A stretch of 58,970 nt of DNA from Terribacillus halophilus (GTDB lineage Bacteria > Bacillota > Bacilli > Bacillales > Amphibacillaceae), in assembly GCF_900162685.1 (NCBI RefSeq), contig NZ_LT727827.1, positions 289,352-348,321 of the forward strand. Reading direction: 5' to 3'. Below the pieces are notes generated by a model. It made no database searches and was not told the origin of the DNA. It saw only the letters and a program-made list of their open reading frames with translations. Positions within the stretch are counted from its first letter, which is position 1. The number at the start of each line of letters is the position of its first letter. A program made the translations under genes and the position numbers. Shown in pieces: positions 46,939 to 56,331 of the stretch.

Positions 46939-47598
46939 CTAATCTTCCTTAAGACCATTCAAATCATGATAAATCTTATCCAACTCTTGCCCTAATTTGT
47001 CTGCTGGTACATTGTTTCGATTGATCCACGCCGTGTGAAAACCAAAATTCGCAGCGCCATTAATATCCCATCCATTTGAGGATAAGAACAGGACCTCATC
47101 CCGCTTTACCCCTAGCTGTTTTAATAAATACGCATACGCTGCGGTAGTAGGCTTGTACGCCTTTATTTCATCCACACTCACGACAGCATTAAAATATTCT
47201 GTAAGACCGGCATGCTGCAGCAGCGGCTCTAACATTGTTTGCGGACCGTTGGAGAAAACCGCCAGTTTTCGGTCTTGAAAGTGATGCAGTACTTGTTTTG
47301 TCTCTTCATAAGGCTGCAGCTGATTATATGCTTGCAATAAGTCTTGCACAACAGCATCAGAATACCTGCATTCATGTTTTTCCAAGCTATAATGCAGTGC
47401 ATCCTTTGTCACTTGCGTGAACGGTTCATACTGCCCCATCAGCTGTCTCAGAAAAGCGTATTCAAGCTGCTTTGTCCGCCAAACCGAGGAAATAGACTTC
47501 CCTTTTTCCGGGAAATAACGTTCACACGCATCTTGGACACTATGCACATCAAACAATGTGCCATATACATCAAATACCATTGCTTTTACTTTAGTCAT
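46939..47598 (-). CDS. Haloacid dehalogenase, type II
   Basis: The 219-residue protein has the type II HAD motifs: nucleophile Asp in FDVYGTLFDV, SNG near 116, Lys in KAYKPTTAAY near 148, and SSNGWDINGA near 172, plus WRTKQLEYAFLR with the halide-pocket Arg. It would remove halide from (S)-2-haloacids, though many homologs act on other substrates. It overlaps the upstream transporter gene by eight bases and is in its operon. Confidence 0.9.
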   Translation of the reverse strand: MTKVKAMVFDVYGTLFDVHSVQDACERYFPEKGKSISSVWRTKQLEYAFLRQLMGQYEPFTQVTKDALHYSLEKHECRYSDAVVQDLLQAYNQLQPYEETKQVLHHFQDRKLAVFSNGPQTMLEPLLQHAGLTEYFNAVVSVDEIKAYKPTTAAYAYLLKQLGVKRDEVLFLSSNGWDINGAANFGFHTAWINRNNVPADKLGQELDKIYHDLNGLKED

Positions 47599-49018
47599 TG
47601 GAAACTCCTTTAGCTTGTTGTTTTTCCTTTGTACTATTCCGTATAATTAATGAAATCGGCACCATGATAATCATTAAAATACTTGATATAACAAAAGCTT
47701 CATTGATTGTCTGTAAGCTTGCCTGCTGTGCCGCTTCTCCAGCTGCCGTTAAATTCGCCCGGCGTACTTCATAATAGATACTGAAGAAGACAATCCCAAA
47801 TGCGGACGATATTTGCCGCAGCACATTGTTCATGGCCGAACCTTGGGAGACAAGATGCTCTGGTATGTCATTCATGCCAGCAGTGGTTGCAGGCATGTTG
47901 CTGAGACCTAGACCTGCTCCTCTGACCATATTGATTACTAAGATGAGCCAGAAAGGTGTAGATAAGCTGAGGTTACCGATTAGGAAAGTAGATACAGCTA
48001 AAATCAGCAAACCTGGCGGTACAACCCATCTGGGGCCTTTTTTATCCAATAGTCTCCCGCCTAAGGACATCATAGCTCCACTCAGTAAAGCCGCTGGCAG
48101 GAATAAAAGCCCGGTTTGGATTTCACTCAATCCATAAACATTTTGAATCAACAATGGCAACAGAAAAATTCCGGAGAATAGACCAATAGAAGCTGTCGTC
48201 GTTACCGCAATCGAAACAGCATAGTTCGCATTATGAAACACGGATAACTCCAATAATGGCTGCTCTTTTTTGCGCTCATAAAACACGAAAACAACCACAG
48301 CTATGACACCAATCGCAATCAATACTAGGTTCGCTGGCGAAACAAGTATATCCAGTGTCTGCCCGCGGCCGAGCGCATATAGAACCAATCCGATTCCGAG
48401 CGTAACGAATACGAAGCCGCCTTTATCAAAGCGACGGTCTGGATTAGCATGCGTTGACTTTAGATACCGACTGGCCAGCAGCAACCCAAGCAGACCGAAT
48501 GGCAAATTGAGCGCGAATAGAAAAGGCCATGGCAGATACGTAATCAATATTCCGCCAATCGTTGGACCGATTGCCGGGGCCACCATTGCTGCTACACCGT
48601 AAATGCCGACTGCAAGACCTCGTTCCTGCTTCGGAAATGCTTGAAATATAAGTGCCATGGAAATAGGCATCATTAATCCACCGCCGATTCCTTGAATAAA
48701 TCGTGCTGCAATCACGAACGGCAGACTACCTGAAAAAATACCAAAAATGGACCCTGTCAGAAATATCGCAAGGCCCAGCAAGTAAATACTTTTTTTCCCA
48801 AACCTATCTCCAAGATAACCTGTCACCGGCATTGTCATACCCATCGCCACCATAAAAATGGTTAAAATCCAGCCAACACTAACTGCATTGGCATTAAATG
48901 TAGAAATCAGCGACGGTAAAGCCGGATTCAGCATACTATTATTTAAAATGACAGTGAATGTCCCAAAAAGGACAGCAACAACAACTAACCATTTAGATTG
49001 TAGTTTACTCACATGCAT
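47591..49018 (-). CDS. MFS drug exporter, DHA2/EmrB-QacA family
   Basis: The 475-residue protein has about fourteen membrane helices. The motifs GYLGDRFGKKSIY (motif A) and ARFIQGIGGGLMMPISM are typical of DHA2 multidrug efflux. NNSMLNPALPSL at the start is the family signature. It exports hydrophobic compounds using the proton gradient; the substrate is unknown. It is followed in the same operon by a HAD dehalogenase, an unusual pairing that might link detoxification and export. Confidence 0.92.
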   Translation of the reverse strand: MHVSKLQSKWLVVVAVLFGTFTVILNNSMLNPALPSLISTFNANAVSVGWILTIFMVAMGMTMPVTGYLGDRFGKKSIYLLGLAIFLTGSIFGIFSGSLPFVIAARFIQGIGGGLMMPISMALIFQAFPKQERGLAVGIYGVAAMVAPAIGPTIGGILITYLPWPFLFALNLPFGLLGLLLASRYLKSTHANPDRRFDKGGFVFVTLGIGLVLYALGRGQTLDILVSPANLVLIAIGVIAVVVFVFYERKKEQPLLELSVFHNANYAVSIAVTTTASIGLFSGIFLLPLLIQNVYGLSEIQTGLLFLPAALLSGAMMSLGGRLLDKKGPRWVVPPGLLILAVSTFLIGNLSLSTPFWLILVINMVRGAGLGLSNMPATTAGMNDIPEHLVSQGSAMNNVLRQISSAFGIVFFSIYYEVRRANLTAAGEAAQQASLQTINEAFVISSILMIIMVPISLIIRNSTKEKQQAKGVSND

Positions 49019-49059
49019 GCTCCCAGCTGTATTATTTTTTCTCCAGTTGGCAGCGCTTA

Positions 49060-49482
49060 CTATTTAACGACCAATACTGGGCATTTTGCTCTTTTAATGA
49101 CTTCTGTACTTACACTTCCGACAACAAGTTTTTGGAATCCGTTTAAGCCACGCGTTCCAATTACAACCAAGTCAAATAAGCCGTTATTCGCTTTTTCTGC
49201 TATCATTTTGCCGGCTTCACCCCGCTCAATTGTCCGCGTATAAGGGATATTTGCATTGCGCAGCTTCTCTTCATTATGCTGAATGCGCACTTCTCCATCC
49301 CGATACACATCATCTGGCTTCACATGCTGCAGCACAATCTCACTGTTGCGCACTTCTTGCAGCGCGTTAACGAGCTCCAGCTGCACTGGATGCGTACTGG
49401 CTTGACAGATCTTTATTACTTCCTCCGTTGCCCGAAGCGAGTGCTCTGAGCCATCAACAGCCAATAGGATTTTTTCATACAT
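49060..49482 (-). CDS. Universal stress protein (UspA family)
   Basis: The 140-residue protein has the UspA fold: MYEKILLAVDGSEHSLRAT at the N-terminus and the ATP-binding GTRGLNGFQKLVVGSVS (G-2x-G-9x-GS/T) near 110. It binds ATP and accumulates under stress. The start at 49482 follows GGAGGAGG; the longer frame to 49566 has no site. Confidence 0.93.
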   Translation of the reverse strand: MYEKILLAVDGSEHSLRATEEVIKICQASTHPVQLELVNALQEVRNSEIVLQHVKPDDVYRDGEVRIQHNEEKLRNANIPYTRTIERGEAGKMIAEKANNGLFDLVVIGTRGLNGFQKLVVGSVSTEVIKRAKCPVLVVK

Positions 49483-49656
49483 AAAGATGCCTCCTCCAAC
49501 TATGATAGTATCTAATTCCCTTAACAAAGTTGAAACAAACAAGCAAGTACTAATACTTCGCCACACGAAATACTTTCGTATGAAATTAACAATAACATGA
49601 CATTTCTATTTGGGAAAGTATGAGATGATGAAGAAAATTAGCAGAGGTGATCTCAT

Positions 49657-50046
49657 TTGCTGGCTAAAGTAATAAATGTTGTAATTGTTTTGCTCGTGCT
49701 TGTTGGTATTGGCGTTTGGATACTCAGTGCATTGAAGCCTTTTCAGAACGAGGCGCTCATTGAAGATAAGATTGATCGGATAGAAGTGTACCAGGCTGGA
49801 GCATCGGCTGCTTCCCAAACGATAACAGATAAAGATATGATAGAAGATATCTTGGAATGCATGAATACTACATGTGATCGTGAAGAAATGAGCGAAGTAG
49901 CTTCCTATGCAGCTGTTGACGGCAGTCTACTATTTTTTGGAACAAACGATAAGTATGAAGTTGGAATCTATCAGGATCGTGGAACCGTTAGTTTTGTGTA
50001 TGATGGGACAATTATTGATAGCGAATTTGAACCCTTCCCTCACTAA
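49657..50046 (+). CDS. Membrane-anchored hypothetical protein
   Basis: The 129-residue protein has one N-terminal membrane helix (LAKVINVVIVLLVLVGIGVW) and an extracytoplasmic alpha/beta domain with the phrases DRIEVYQAGASAASQTITDK and SLLFFGTNDKYEVGIYQDRG. It starts with TTG; AGAGGTGATC lies just upstream. No domain is recognised. It is monocistronic with its own terminator. Confidence 0.75.
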   Translation: MLAKVINVVIVLLVLVGIGVWILSALKPFQNEALIEDKIDRIEVYQAGASAASQTITDKDMIEDILECMNTTCDREEMSEVASYAAVDGSLLFFGTNDKYEVGIYQDRGTVSFVYDGTIIDSEFEPFPH

Positions 50047-50050
50047 TTAC

Positions 50051-50080
50051 AAACAGCCGCCAAATGAGTGGCGGCTGTTA
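50051..50080 (+). terminator. Terminator between the membrane-anchored protein and fetB
   Basis: AACAGCCGCCA and TGGCGGCTGTT form an 11-bp stem with a six-base loop; convergent genes on both sides. Confidence 0.82.
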
Positions 50081-50097
50081 CTATATACAAGATTAGT

Positions 50098-50844
50098 TTA
50101 CTCAATCATCTGCATCCGCTCCGTAAACTTCGTCGGATAAGATAAGAAGCCAAGCATGATACTCGTAACGATAGCTGTCGTCAGCAGCAGGAATAAAATC
50201 AGCAGCTGAAACATAACTGCTTTTAGCGGATCTGCTCCTGCGATAATCTGCCCGCTCATCATTCCGGGCAGCTGTACTAACCCAATGGTTTTCTGGCTTT
50301 CTATGGTTGGGATAGTACTTGCTTTTATGGAAGCAAGCAGCGATTTCTGGATTGCCTGCTTTGGGGTTCCGCCTAAAGAAAGAATAAGCTCTGTTTCCTC
50401 TCTCCGGGATGCCACCTCAGATGTAAATCGGTTCAAGAACAATATACCAAGCACCATGGAATTACCAATTACCATGCCGCTGAGCGGGATTATATACTGT
50501 GCTGTTGGAGGTGTAATTTGAAGACCTAACAATATACCTTGAGTCAGCACTTCAATGACGACGAAGGTGAGTACCAGCTTCCATGTAATTCCCTTAATGC
50601 TCGCACCTTTCTTCCTCGCGTTCTGAGTTGCGGCGCCAATCATTAACGTCACCATCAAGAAAATATAAAGCATATTTTCGGATTCAAAGATGAACTGTAG
50701 CACATAGCCGACTGCAAACAGCTGGATGATGGAACGAACGGTCGCAATGAGGGTGTCCTTTTCTAGCCCAAGTCGTAATGTTTTCGACAAAATAAGCGGA
50801 ATAAGTACAAAGATAAGCGTCAGCAATAAAGCAAGGAAACTCAT
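50098..50844 (-). CDS. fetB: ABC transporter permease FetB (UPF0014)
   Basis: The 248-residue protein has about seven helices and UPF0014 signatures: RSIIQLFAVGYVLQFIF, the GNSMVLGILFLNRF segment, and TIPTIESQKTIGLVQLPGMM. It pairs with the ATPase FetA to export iron and give peroxide resistance in E. coli. It overlaps fetA by four bases. Confidence 0.92.
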   Translation of the reverse strand: MSFLALLLTLIFVLIPLILSKTLRLGLEKDTLIATVRSIIQLFAVGYVLQFIFESENMLYIFLMVTLMIGAATQNARKKGASIKGITWKLVLTFVVIEVLTQGILLGLQITPPTAQYIIPLSGMVIGNSMVLGILFLNRFTSEVASRREETELILSLGGTPKQAIQKSLLASIKASTIPTIESQKTIGLVQLPGMMSGQIIAGADPLKAVMFQLLILFLLLTTAIVTSIMLGFLSYPTKFTERMQMIE

Positions 50845-51569
50845 GCTTCTTCCTCCTTTACAAACTGTTTCACAGCTTCTTTCTCTGGATGATCAAGCAG
50901 GTCAGCTGTTCCTGCCTCCACTACTTCTCCGGTCATCATCACCCACACCTGATCTGCGACTGCTTTTGCTTGCTCCAGATTATGCGTAATCCATATCACC
51001 GTAGTTCCATATTCTCTGTTAATTTGCAGGATCAGTTTTTCAATATCCTGCTTGGATACCCGATCCAAAGAGGATGTGATTTCATCCAGCAGCAGAATCT
51101 GGGGACGATTTAATAATGTCCTAGCGATCGATACCTTTTGTTTCTGTCCGCCTGATAAGCTCTTACTGTCACGGTCTAATATATCTGTATCCAGGCCTAC
51201 TTCCTGCACAATTCGCGCTGCTTCCTCCTCTGACAGATCTTCACCGGCAAGTTGCAGCGGCAGCGCCAAGTTGTCCCTCACACTTCCCTCCAGCATCGTT
51301 GCCTGCTGCAGGACAATACCGACTTGTCGGCGCAAGCTAATCGGGTCAAGAGACAATATATCTCTTCCATCTATCTGAATCCTCCCGCTATCAGGAGAAA
51401 GCAATCCATTACACAAACGAAATAAAGTTGTCTTTCCAGCACCAGATGGACCAATAACGCTAGTAATTTTCCCTTTGGCAAATGTTCCTGTAATCTCATG
51501 CAAAATTTCTTTTTCACCTGCACGGTAAGTCACGCTATTTAAGTAAATTGCTGCTTGCTGTTTTTCCAT
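50841..51569 (-). CDS. fetA: ABC transporter ATPase FetA
   Basis: The 242-residue protein has Walker A GPSGAGKTT near 40, the Q-loop in VGIVLQQATMLE, the signature LSGGQKQKVSIARTLL and Walker B ILLLDEITSSLD. It drives the FetB permease. I start at ATG 51569, behind GGAAGGGG; the frame to 51626 is longer but lacks a site. Operon order is fetA-fetB. Confidence 0.92.
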   Translation of the reverse strand: MEKQQAAIYLNSVTYRAGEKEILHEITGTFAKGKITSVIGPSGAGKTTLFRLCNGLLSPDSGRIQIDGRDILSLDPISLRRQVGIVLQQATMLEGSVRDNLALPLQLAGEDLSEEEAARIVQEVGLDTDILDRDSKSLSGGQKQKVSIARTLLNRPQILLLDEITSSLDRVSKQDIEKLILQINREYGTTVIWITHNLEQAKAVADQVWVMMTGEVVEAGTADLLDHPEKEAVKQFVKEEEA

Positions 51570-51636
51570 GCTGCCCCTTCCTTTCATCCTCTTATTACTG
51601 CCCGAACGCGTTACCATAGCTTTCACATTTATGTAA

Positions 51637-51665
51637 GAAAAAACACCTCTGCAGGAGAGGTGTTA
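51637..51665 (-). terminator. Terminator of rex
   Basis: AACACCTCT and AGAGGTGTT form the stem just after the rex stop codon; on the minus strand TTTTTTCTTAC follows. Confidence 0.85.
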
Positions 51666-51667
51666 CA

Positions 51668-52300
51668 TTAATAATGTTTCAGAAAATAAACCAGTGATTG
51701 TAATTCAATCGCGAGATCAATATGATGTACGCGGATTCTATCAGGTACGGCAATACGTGCTGGCGTGAAATTCAGAATTCCAGCAATACCGCAATCCACC
51801 AATCGATCCGTAATAGGCTGAGCAGCGAGTGCAGGCACTGTCAGTATTGCGGCACTCACATTGCCGATATACTCCTCTAAGTCATCAATATGATAAACGG
51901 GAACACCGCCGATATTATGATCTACTTTTCCTGGATCAGTATCAAAAGCCATTTCTATTTTTGTATTATTATTTTTAATAAAGTTGTAATGCAGAAATGC
52001 GGTACCAAGGTTACCAACCCCAATGAGTGCCACCTTCGTAATCTCATCTTGATCTAATGTTTTCCGGAAAAATTTCAGCAAATACTCTACATTGTAGCCA
52101 TAGCCCTTTTTGCCAAGCGCTCCGAAATAAGAGAAGTCACGACGTATTGTAGCTGAGTCAACTTTCACCGATTCGCTAAGTTCCTTAGAAGAAACACGCG
52201 TTTTGCCTTGCAGGTGCAGGCTGTTGAGAAATCGGTAATAAAGCGGCAATCGCTTTGCCGTCGCCTTCGGTATTTTATTTTGGTCCATATACATACTCAT
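51668..52300 (-). CDS. rex: Redox-sensing transcriptional repressor Rex
   Basis: The 210-residue protein has an N-terminal winged helix ([40 protein letters not shown]) and a Rossmann domain with [16 protein letters not shown] binding NAD(H). It leaves DNA when NADH/NAD rises, so fermentation genes switch on. The start is ATG 52300, six bases after AGGAGGA. Rex boxes occur at ldh (39246-39295) and possibly doxX (22532-22549) in this window. Confidence 0.96.
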   Translation of the reverse strand: MSMYMDQNKIPKATAKRLPLYYRFLNSLHLQGKTRVSSKELSESVKVDSATIRRDFSYFGALGKKGYGYNVEYLLKFFRKTLDQDEITKVALIGVGNLGTAFLHYNFIKNNNTKIEMAFDTDPGKVDHNIGGVPVYHIDDLEEYIGNVSAAILTVPALAAQPITDRLVDCGIAGILNFTPARIAVPDRIRVHHIDLAIELQSLVYFLKHY

Positions 52301-52728
52301 ATATCCTCCTAAAGCTTGCAGCTCCCAGAAGTGACTTCGTGCAGCCATGCAGTTGGGTCTAAAGGCTGTATGCTCTGTCACCTTTTGTATGTAAGCCCTC
52401 CCATATTCCGCTTAAATACGTGGAGTAATAGCTGCAGACGGTCCATTCCGGCATCTGTGAGGAACCAACAGATGCGGCCTGCGGCTTCGTCCTTGAATTG
52501 TTACGATATGATACTTTCACAAGTACAATTAATGATAACACCTTATTCTATCAGATATGAATAGGAAAGTCTTGTACAGATTCACAAAGAAGAATGGGAC
52601 AGGGTATCTAGTTTCATTTTAACAAATTGGCTCTCGATGTCCATCTTCCAGCAAGCAAAAAGTGGAGGAATTCCGCGCTTGCTACTGTTTTGACACATAG
52701 GATACACTGATAGTATGAGGTGAACGAA
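52301..52728. other. Long leader of rex and promoter region of ydiF
   Basis: About 200 bp before rex are unusually GC-rich and contain stems such as GGCATCTG/CAGATGCC (near 52452-52476) and TGCAGCCATGCA near 52340. A Rex-like half-site TTGTGAA lies near 52513-52519 on the minus strand. I see no known riboswitch or gene. TTGACA at about 52691-52696 is probably the -35 of ydiF. Confidence 0.45.
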
Positions 52729-54681
52729 ATGATTTTATTGCAAGCAAATAATATAACGAAACTATTTGGCGCAGACGTCATTTTATCGAATATAAAGCTG
52801 GAAGTACAAACACAGGATCGATTAGCTATTGTCGGGCGCAACGGTGCCGGCAAATCAACTCTCCTGAAGATTCTAGCAGGTGAAATGACATATGATGAGG
52901 GGAACGTATTCCTTGCCAAAGAAGCCACGCTTGGCTACTTAGAACAGCATACAGGATTAGAATCGGAGAAAAGTATTCTAGAGGAGATGAAAACGGTATT
53001 TGCTGATCTCATCCACCAAGAGCAGGAATTACGCCGCCTGGAGACAAAGATGGGTAATCCTGATTTAATTGCAGATGAAGCAGCTTATCAGCAGCTCCTT
53101 ACGAACTATGATACAAAACAGCAGGCGTTTCGTTTAAACGGCGGCTACCAGTATGAAGCTGACATTCGCTCCGTACTAAACGGACTCCGATTCGGAGATA
53201 AAGACTTGTCTACACCGATTGGCTCCTTGAGCGGCGGACAGAAGACACGTCTTGCGTTAGGAAAGCTGCTGCTTCAGAAACCCGACGTATTAATATTGGA
53301 TGAGCCAACCAACCATTTGGACATTTCTACATTGGACTGGCTCGAGGGCTATTTAAGCAGCTATCAAGGCGCGGTTGTCGTCGTATCCCACGACCGCTAT
53401 TTCCTCGACAAAACAGTAAACACCGTAATCGAAATAGCTCATAATCACTCTGTGCGGTATAAAGGCAATTACAGCAGCTACTTAGATCAAAAAGCTGCGA
53501 ATTACGAAAAAGAAATGAAGCAATATGAAAAACAGCAGTCTGAAATAAAGAAAATGGAAGAGTTCGTTCAAAAGAACATCGCGCGGGCAACAACTACAAA
53601 ACGTGCACAGAGCAGACGCAAACAGTTGGAGAAAATGGATCGAATGGAGCGTCCGCTTCATGATGCTTCTTCAGCAAAGCTAACTTTTGATATTGATCGC
53701 CGCAGCGGCAACGATGTGCTGAAGGTAAAAGAATTAGCGTATCAGTATCCAGAAAGTACATCTCCTGTCTTTCAAGATGTCAGCTTCCATATGAACCGCC
53801 AGGATCGGATTGCACTCACTGGGCCGAATGGGACAGGAAAAACAACACTTCTTAAAACGATTATTGGAAAACTCCCTGCAAAAACTGGTGACGTTGAGCT
53901 AGGCGCAGGTGTAAGCATTGGGTATTACGATCAGGAGCAAACCGAACTGCATTCTTCAAAATCTGTACTTGCTGAGCTATGGGATGAATATCCACTAATG
54001 GATGAGAAAGATATACGAACAATCCTCGGAAACTTCCTATTCACGGGTGATGATGTACTAAAAGTGGTCAACACACTGAGCGGTGGGGAGAAAGCCCGCC
54101 TTGCACTAGCCAAGCTGATGATGCAGAAGTCCAATCTTTTGATTATGGATGAACCGACTAACCACTTAGACTTAGACAGTAAAGAAGTGCTAGAAGGCGC
54201 ATTAGCTAATTACCCCGGCACTATTCTATTCGTCTCGCATGACCGTTACTTTATGAACAAAATTGCCACACAAGTGCTGGAAATGGCGGACAAGCAGATT
54301 GTAACTTATTTAGGGAACTATGATTACTTTATTGAGAAGAAACAAGAGCAGCAAGAAATTGCCGATTTAGAATCTTCAGCAGCCGAAACAAAGCAGCCGG
54401 TTAAACAAGAAAATAAATCGAACTATCATCAAGATAAAGCAATAAAGCGAGAAATCCGGAAAAGAGAACGACGTATTGCTGAGCTTGAAGAAAAGATCGC
54501 AGAGTTGGAGACAGAAATCGAAGGCAACGAAACAATGCTGACCGATCCGGAAGTTTTCCAAGATTATCAGAAAGCGCAGGAAATTACAGAGAAGAATGAA
54601 CAGCTGCAAGCTACACTGCTGGAAGTTATGGAAGAGTGGGAAACACTCATCGAAGAGAACGAAAGTTATGCACAGGAGTAA
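52729..54681 (+). CDS. ydiF: ABC-F family ATPase (YdiF-like ribosome protection/translation factor)
   Basis: The 650-residue protein has two ABC domains without membrane segments: GRNGAGKST and LSGGQKTR with LDEPTNHLDI in the first, GPNGTGKTT and LSGGEKARLAL with MDEPTNHLDLDS in the second. A P-site linker lies between them, and a coiled coil of about 100 residues ends the protein. ABC-F proteins act on the ribosome. Its position next to tsaD and rex matches B. subtilis ydiF. The start at 52729 has GAGGTG six bases before it. Confidence 0.94.
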   Translation: MILLQANNITKLFGADVILSNIKLEVQTQDRLAIVGRNGAGKSTLLKILAGEMTYDEGNVFLAKEATLGYLEQHTGLESEKSILEEMKTVFADLIHQEQELRRLETKMGNPDLIADEAAYQQLLTNYDTKQQAFRLNGGYQYEADIRSVLNGLRFGDKDLSTPIGSLSGGQKTRLALGKLLLQKPDVLILDEPTNHLDISTLDWLEGYLSSYQGAVVVVSHDRYFLDKTVNTVIEIAHNHSVRYKGNYSSYLDQKAANYEKEMKQYEKQQSEIKKMEEFVQKNIARATTTKRAQSRRKQLEKMDRMERPLHDASSAKLTFDIDRRSGNDVLKVKELAYQYPESTSPVFQDVSFHMNRQDRIALTGPNGTGKTTLLKTIIGKLPAKTGDVELGAGVSIGYYDQEQTELHSSKSVLAELWDEYPLMDEKDIRTILGNFLFTGDDVLKVVNTLSGGEKARLALAKLMMQKSNLLIMDEPTNHLDLDSKEVLEGALANYPGTILFVSHDRYFMNKIATQVLEMADKQIVTYLGNYDYFIEKKQEQQEIADLESSAAETKQPVKQENKSNYHQDKAIKREIRKRERRIAELEEKIAELETEIEGNETMLTDPEVFQDYQKAQEITEKNEQLQATLLEVMEEWETLIEENESYAQE

Positions 54682-54815
54682 ATGCGCTTTCATTGTTGAT
54701 TTGATGGGATATACACAAAGTTATACACATTATCCACAGAATCCACACTGTTTTTATGTGATTTTATCCACTTCTGTACCTGGTACTAATAGTGGGTTTT
54801 AATAAGTTATACACA
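54666..54815. promoter_or_regulatory. DnaA-box cluster between ydiF and tsaD
   Basis: Nine-base DnaA boxes occur at 54666 (TTATGCACA), 54721 (TTATACACA), 54730 (TTATCCACA, perfect), 54764 (TTATCCACT) and 54807 (TTATACACA), all in the same orientation. Such clusters bind DnaA and tune replication initiation. B. subtilis has one near gcp (tsaD), as I recall, so position appears conserved. Confidence 0.85.
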
Positions 54816-54837
54816 GGTGAATGCCTGTGTTGTGAAT

Positions 54838-54879
54838 AAAAAAAGCATCGCTTCCCAGCCGGAAACGATGCTTTTTCTT
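54838..54879. terminator. Bidirectional terminator between ydiF and tsaD
   Basis: AAAAAAAGCATCG...CGATGCTTTTTCTT with an inner TTCC/GGAA; serves two convergent genes. Confidence 0.9.
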
Positions 54880-55885
54880 ATAATGGCATGGATGCCTTCG
54901 CGTTCATCGCCAGATCGGCGAATTTGCCTTGATGATAAGAAATAGATGCAGCTGCCCCAATCATTGCGGCATTATCGGTACAAAGTGCAAGCGGCGGAAT
55001 TAAAAGATCAGCTTGCTTGTCCGCAAATGCTTGCTCCAATGCTGCTCTTAGGCCACTGTTGGCTGCAACGCCCCCAGCTACGATAATTTGCTTTGCTCCA
55101 TATTCCTCAGCCGCTCGCAGTGTCTTCCCGACGAGCACCTCTACAACACTTGCTTGGAAGCTTGCCGCAACATCAGCAGGAGGGTATGTCTCTCCCTTTT
55201 GCTTCGCATTGTGAAGTGTATTAATGACCGCCGACTTAAGTCCAGAGAAGCTAAAATCGTAACTCTCCGGCTCCAGCCATGCACGAGGGAAATCAATAGA
55301 CTGCGCGCCTTCTGCGGCTAGCTTATCAATGCGCGGTCCTCCTGGATAAGGCAGCTGTAGCGTTCTGGCTACTTTATCATATGCTTCTCCTGCTGCATCA
55401 TCCCGTGTTTCACCGATAACTTCAAAGCTGCCATGCTCTTTCATAAGAACCAGCTCTGTATGTCCACCTGAAACGACTAACGCCAGCAGCGGGAATGCAA
55501 ACTCCTGCTCCAGGCGGTTTGCGTAAATATGACCGGCAATATGATGTACCCCTATCAGCGGCTTGCCGATGGAAAAGGCCAATGCTTTAGCAGCATTTAC
55601 CCCGACGAGCAGTGCACCAATTAAACCTGGTCCCTGCGTTACCGCTATAGCATCCAAGTCTTCTTTCTCAACACCTGCTTGCTGAAGTGCTTCTTCTATG
55701 ACAATTGTGATCTGCTCCACATGATGCCGGGAAGCAATCTCAGGCACAACACCGCCAAATCGTTTGTGACTCTCAATTTGGGAAGCCACAACATTGGAAC
55801 GAATCACGGTGCCTCCCTCGATAACAGCAGCTGCAGTTTCATCACAGCTTGTTTCTATTGCTAAAATAAGTTCCGATGTTTTCAT
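54878..55885 (-). CDS. tsaD: tRNA threonylcarbamoyladenosine transferase TsaD
   Basis: The 335-residue protein starts [20 protein letters not shown] and has the metal-binding HHIAGH near residue 112, [14 protein letters not shown], and the ASKH-fold [12 protein letters not shown]. It transfers threonylcarbamoyl to A37 of ANN-decoding tRNAs with TsaB and TsaE. I start at ATG 55885, which overlaps the rimI stop by four bases. Confidence 0.97.
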   Translation of the reverse strand: MKTSELILAIETSCDETAAAVIEGGTVIRSNVVASQIESHKRFGGVVPEIASRHHVEQITIVIEEALQQAGVEKEDLDAIAVTQGPGLIGALLVGVNAAKALAFSIGKPLIGVHHIAGHIYANRLEQEFAFPLLALVVSGGHTELVLMKEHGSFEVIGETRDDAAGEAYDKVARTLQLPYPGGPRIDKLAAEGAQSIDFPRAWLEPESYDFSFSGLKSAVINTLHNAKQKGETYPPADVAASFQASVVEVLVGKTLRAAEEYGAKQIIVAGGVAANSGLRAALEQAFADKQADLLIPPLALCTDNAAMIGAAASISYHQGKFADLAMNAKASMPL

Positions 55886-56331
55886 AAGTTCACCCACATT
55901 ACAATCGCATCTTCTTGATTGTCTGTATAATAGTTTTTCCGTATTCCGCCAGGCACTAAACCAAACTTGCGATATAGATGCTGCGCTGGCAGATTAGATA
56001 CGCGTACTTCCAATGATAAACGATATGCTCCAGCGAGAATCGCCTGTTCCATCACATGAGCAAATAGTTTCTCTCCCAATTTCTTTCCCCGGTAATTTGG
56101 CAAAATAGCAATATTCGTGATCTGTGCTTCATCAATCACAAGCCACATACCGCAGTAACCAGCAATAACGCCCTCATTTTCAATGACAAAATAATTGGCA
56201 AATGTATTTTCTGTAATTTCACGTTCAAAAATATCGATTGTCCACGGTGTTGCAAAAGATGCTGTCTCGATGGTGTAGACAGCCGGTATATCCGCTAATT
56301 GCATTTGACGAACGATTGGCTGCGCACTCAA
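55882..56331 (-). CDS. rimI: Ribosomal protein S18 alanine N-acetyltransferase RimI
   Basis: The 149-residue GNAT protein has the acetyl-CoA motif [18 protein letters not shown] near 75-92 and [20 protein letters not shown] near 105-124. It acetylates the N-terminus of ribosomal protein S18 or related targets. I start at TTG 56331, eight bases after AGGAG and overlapping the tsaB stop (TTGA); a frame from 56358 would lie further inside tsaB. Confidence 0.94.
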   Translation of the reverse strand: MSAQPIVRQMQLADIPAVYTIETASFATPWTIDIFEREITENTFANYFVIENEGVIAGYCGMWLVIDEAQITNIAILPNYRGKKLGEKLFAHVMEQAILAGAYRLSLEVRVSNLPAQHLYRKFGLVPGGIRKNYYTDNQEDAIVMWVNL

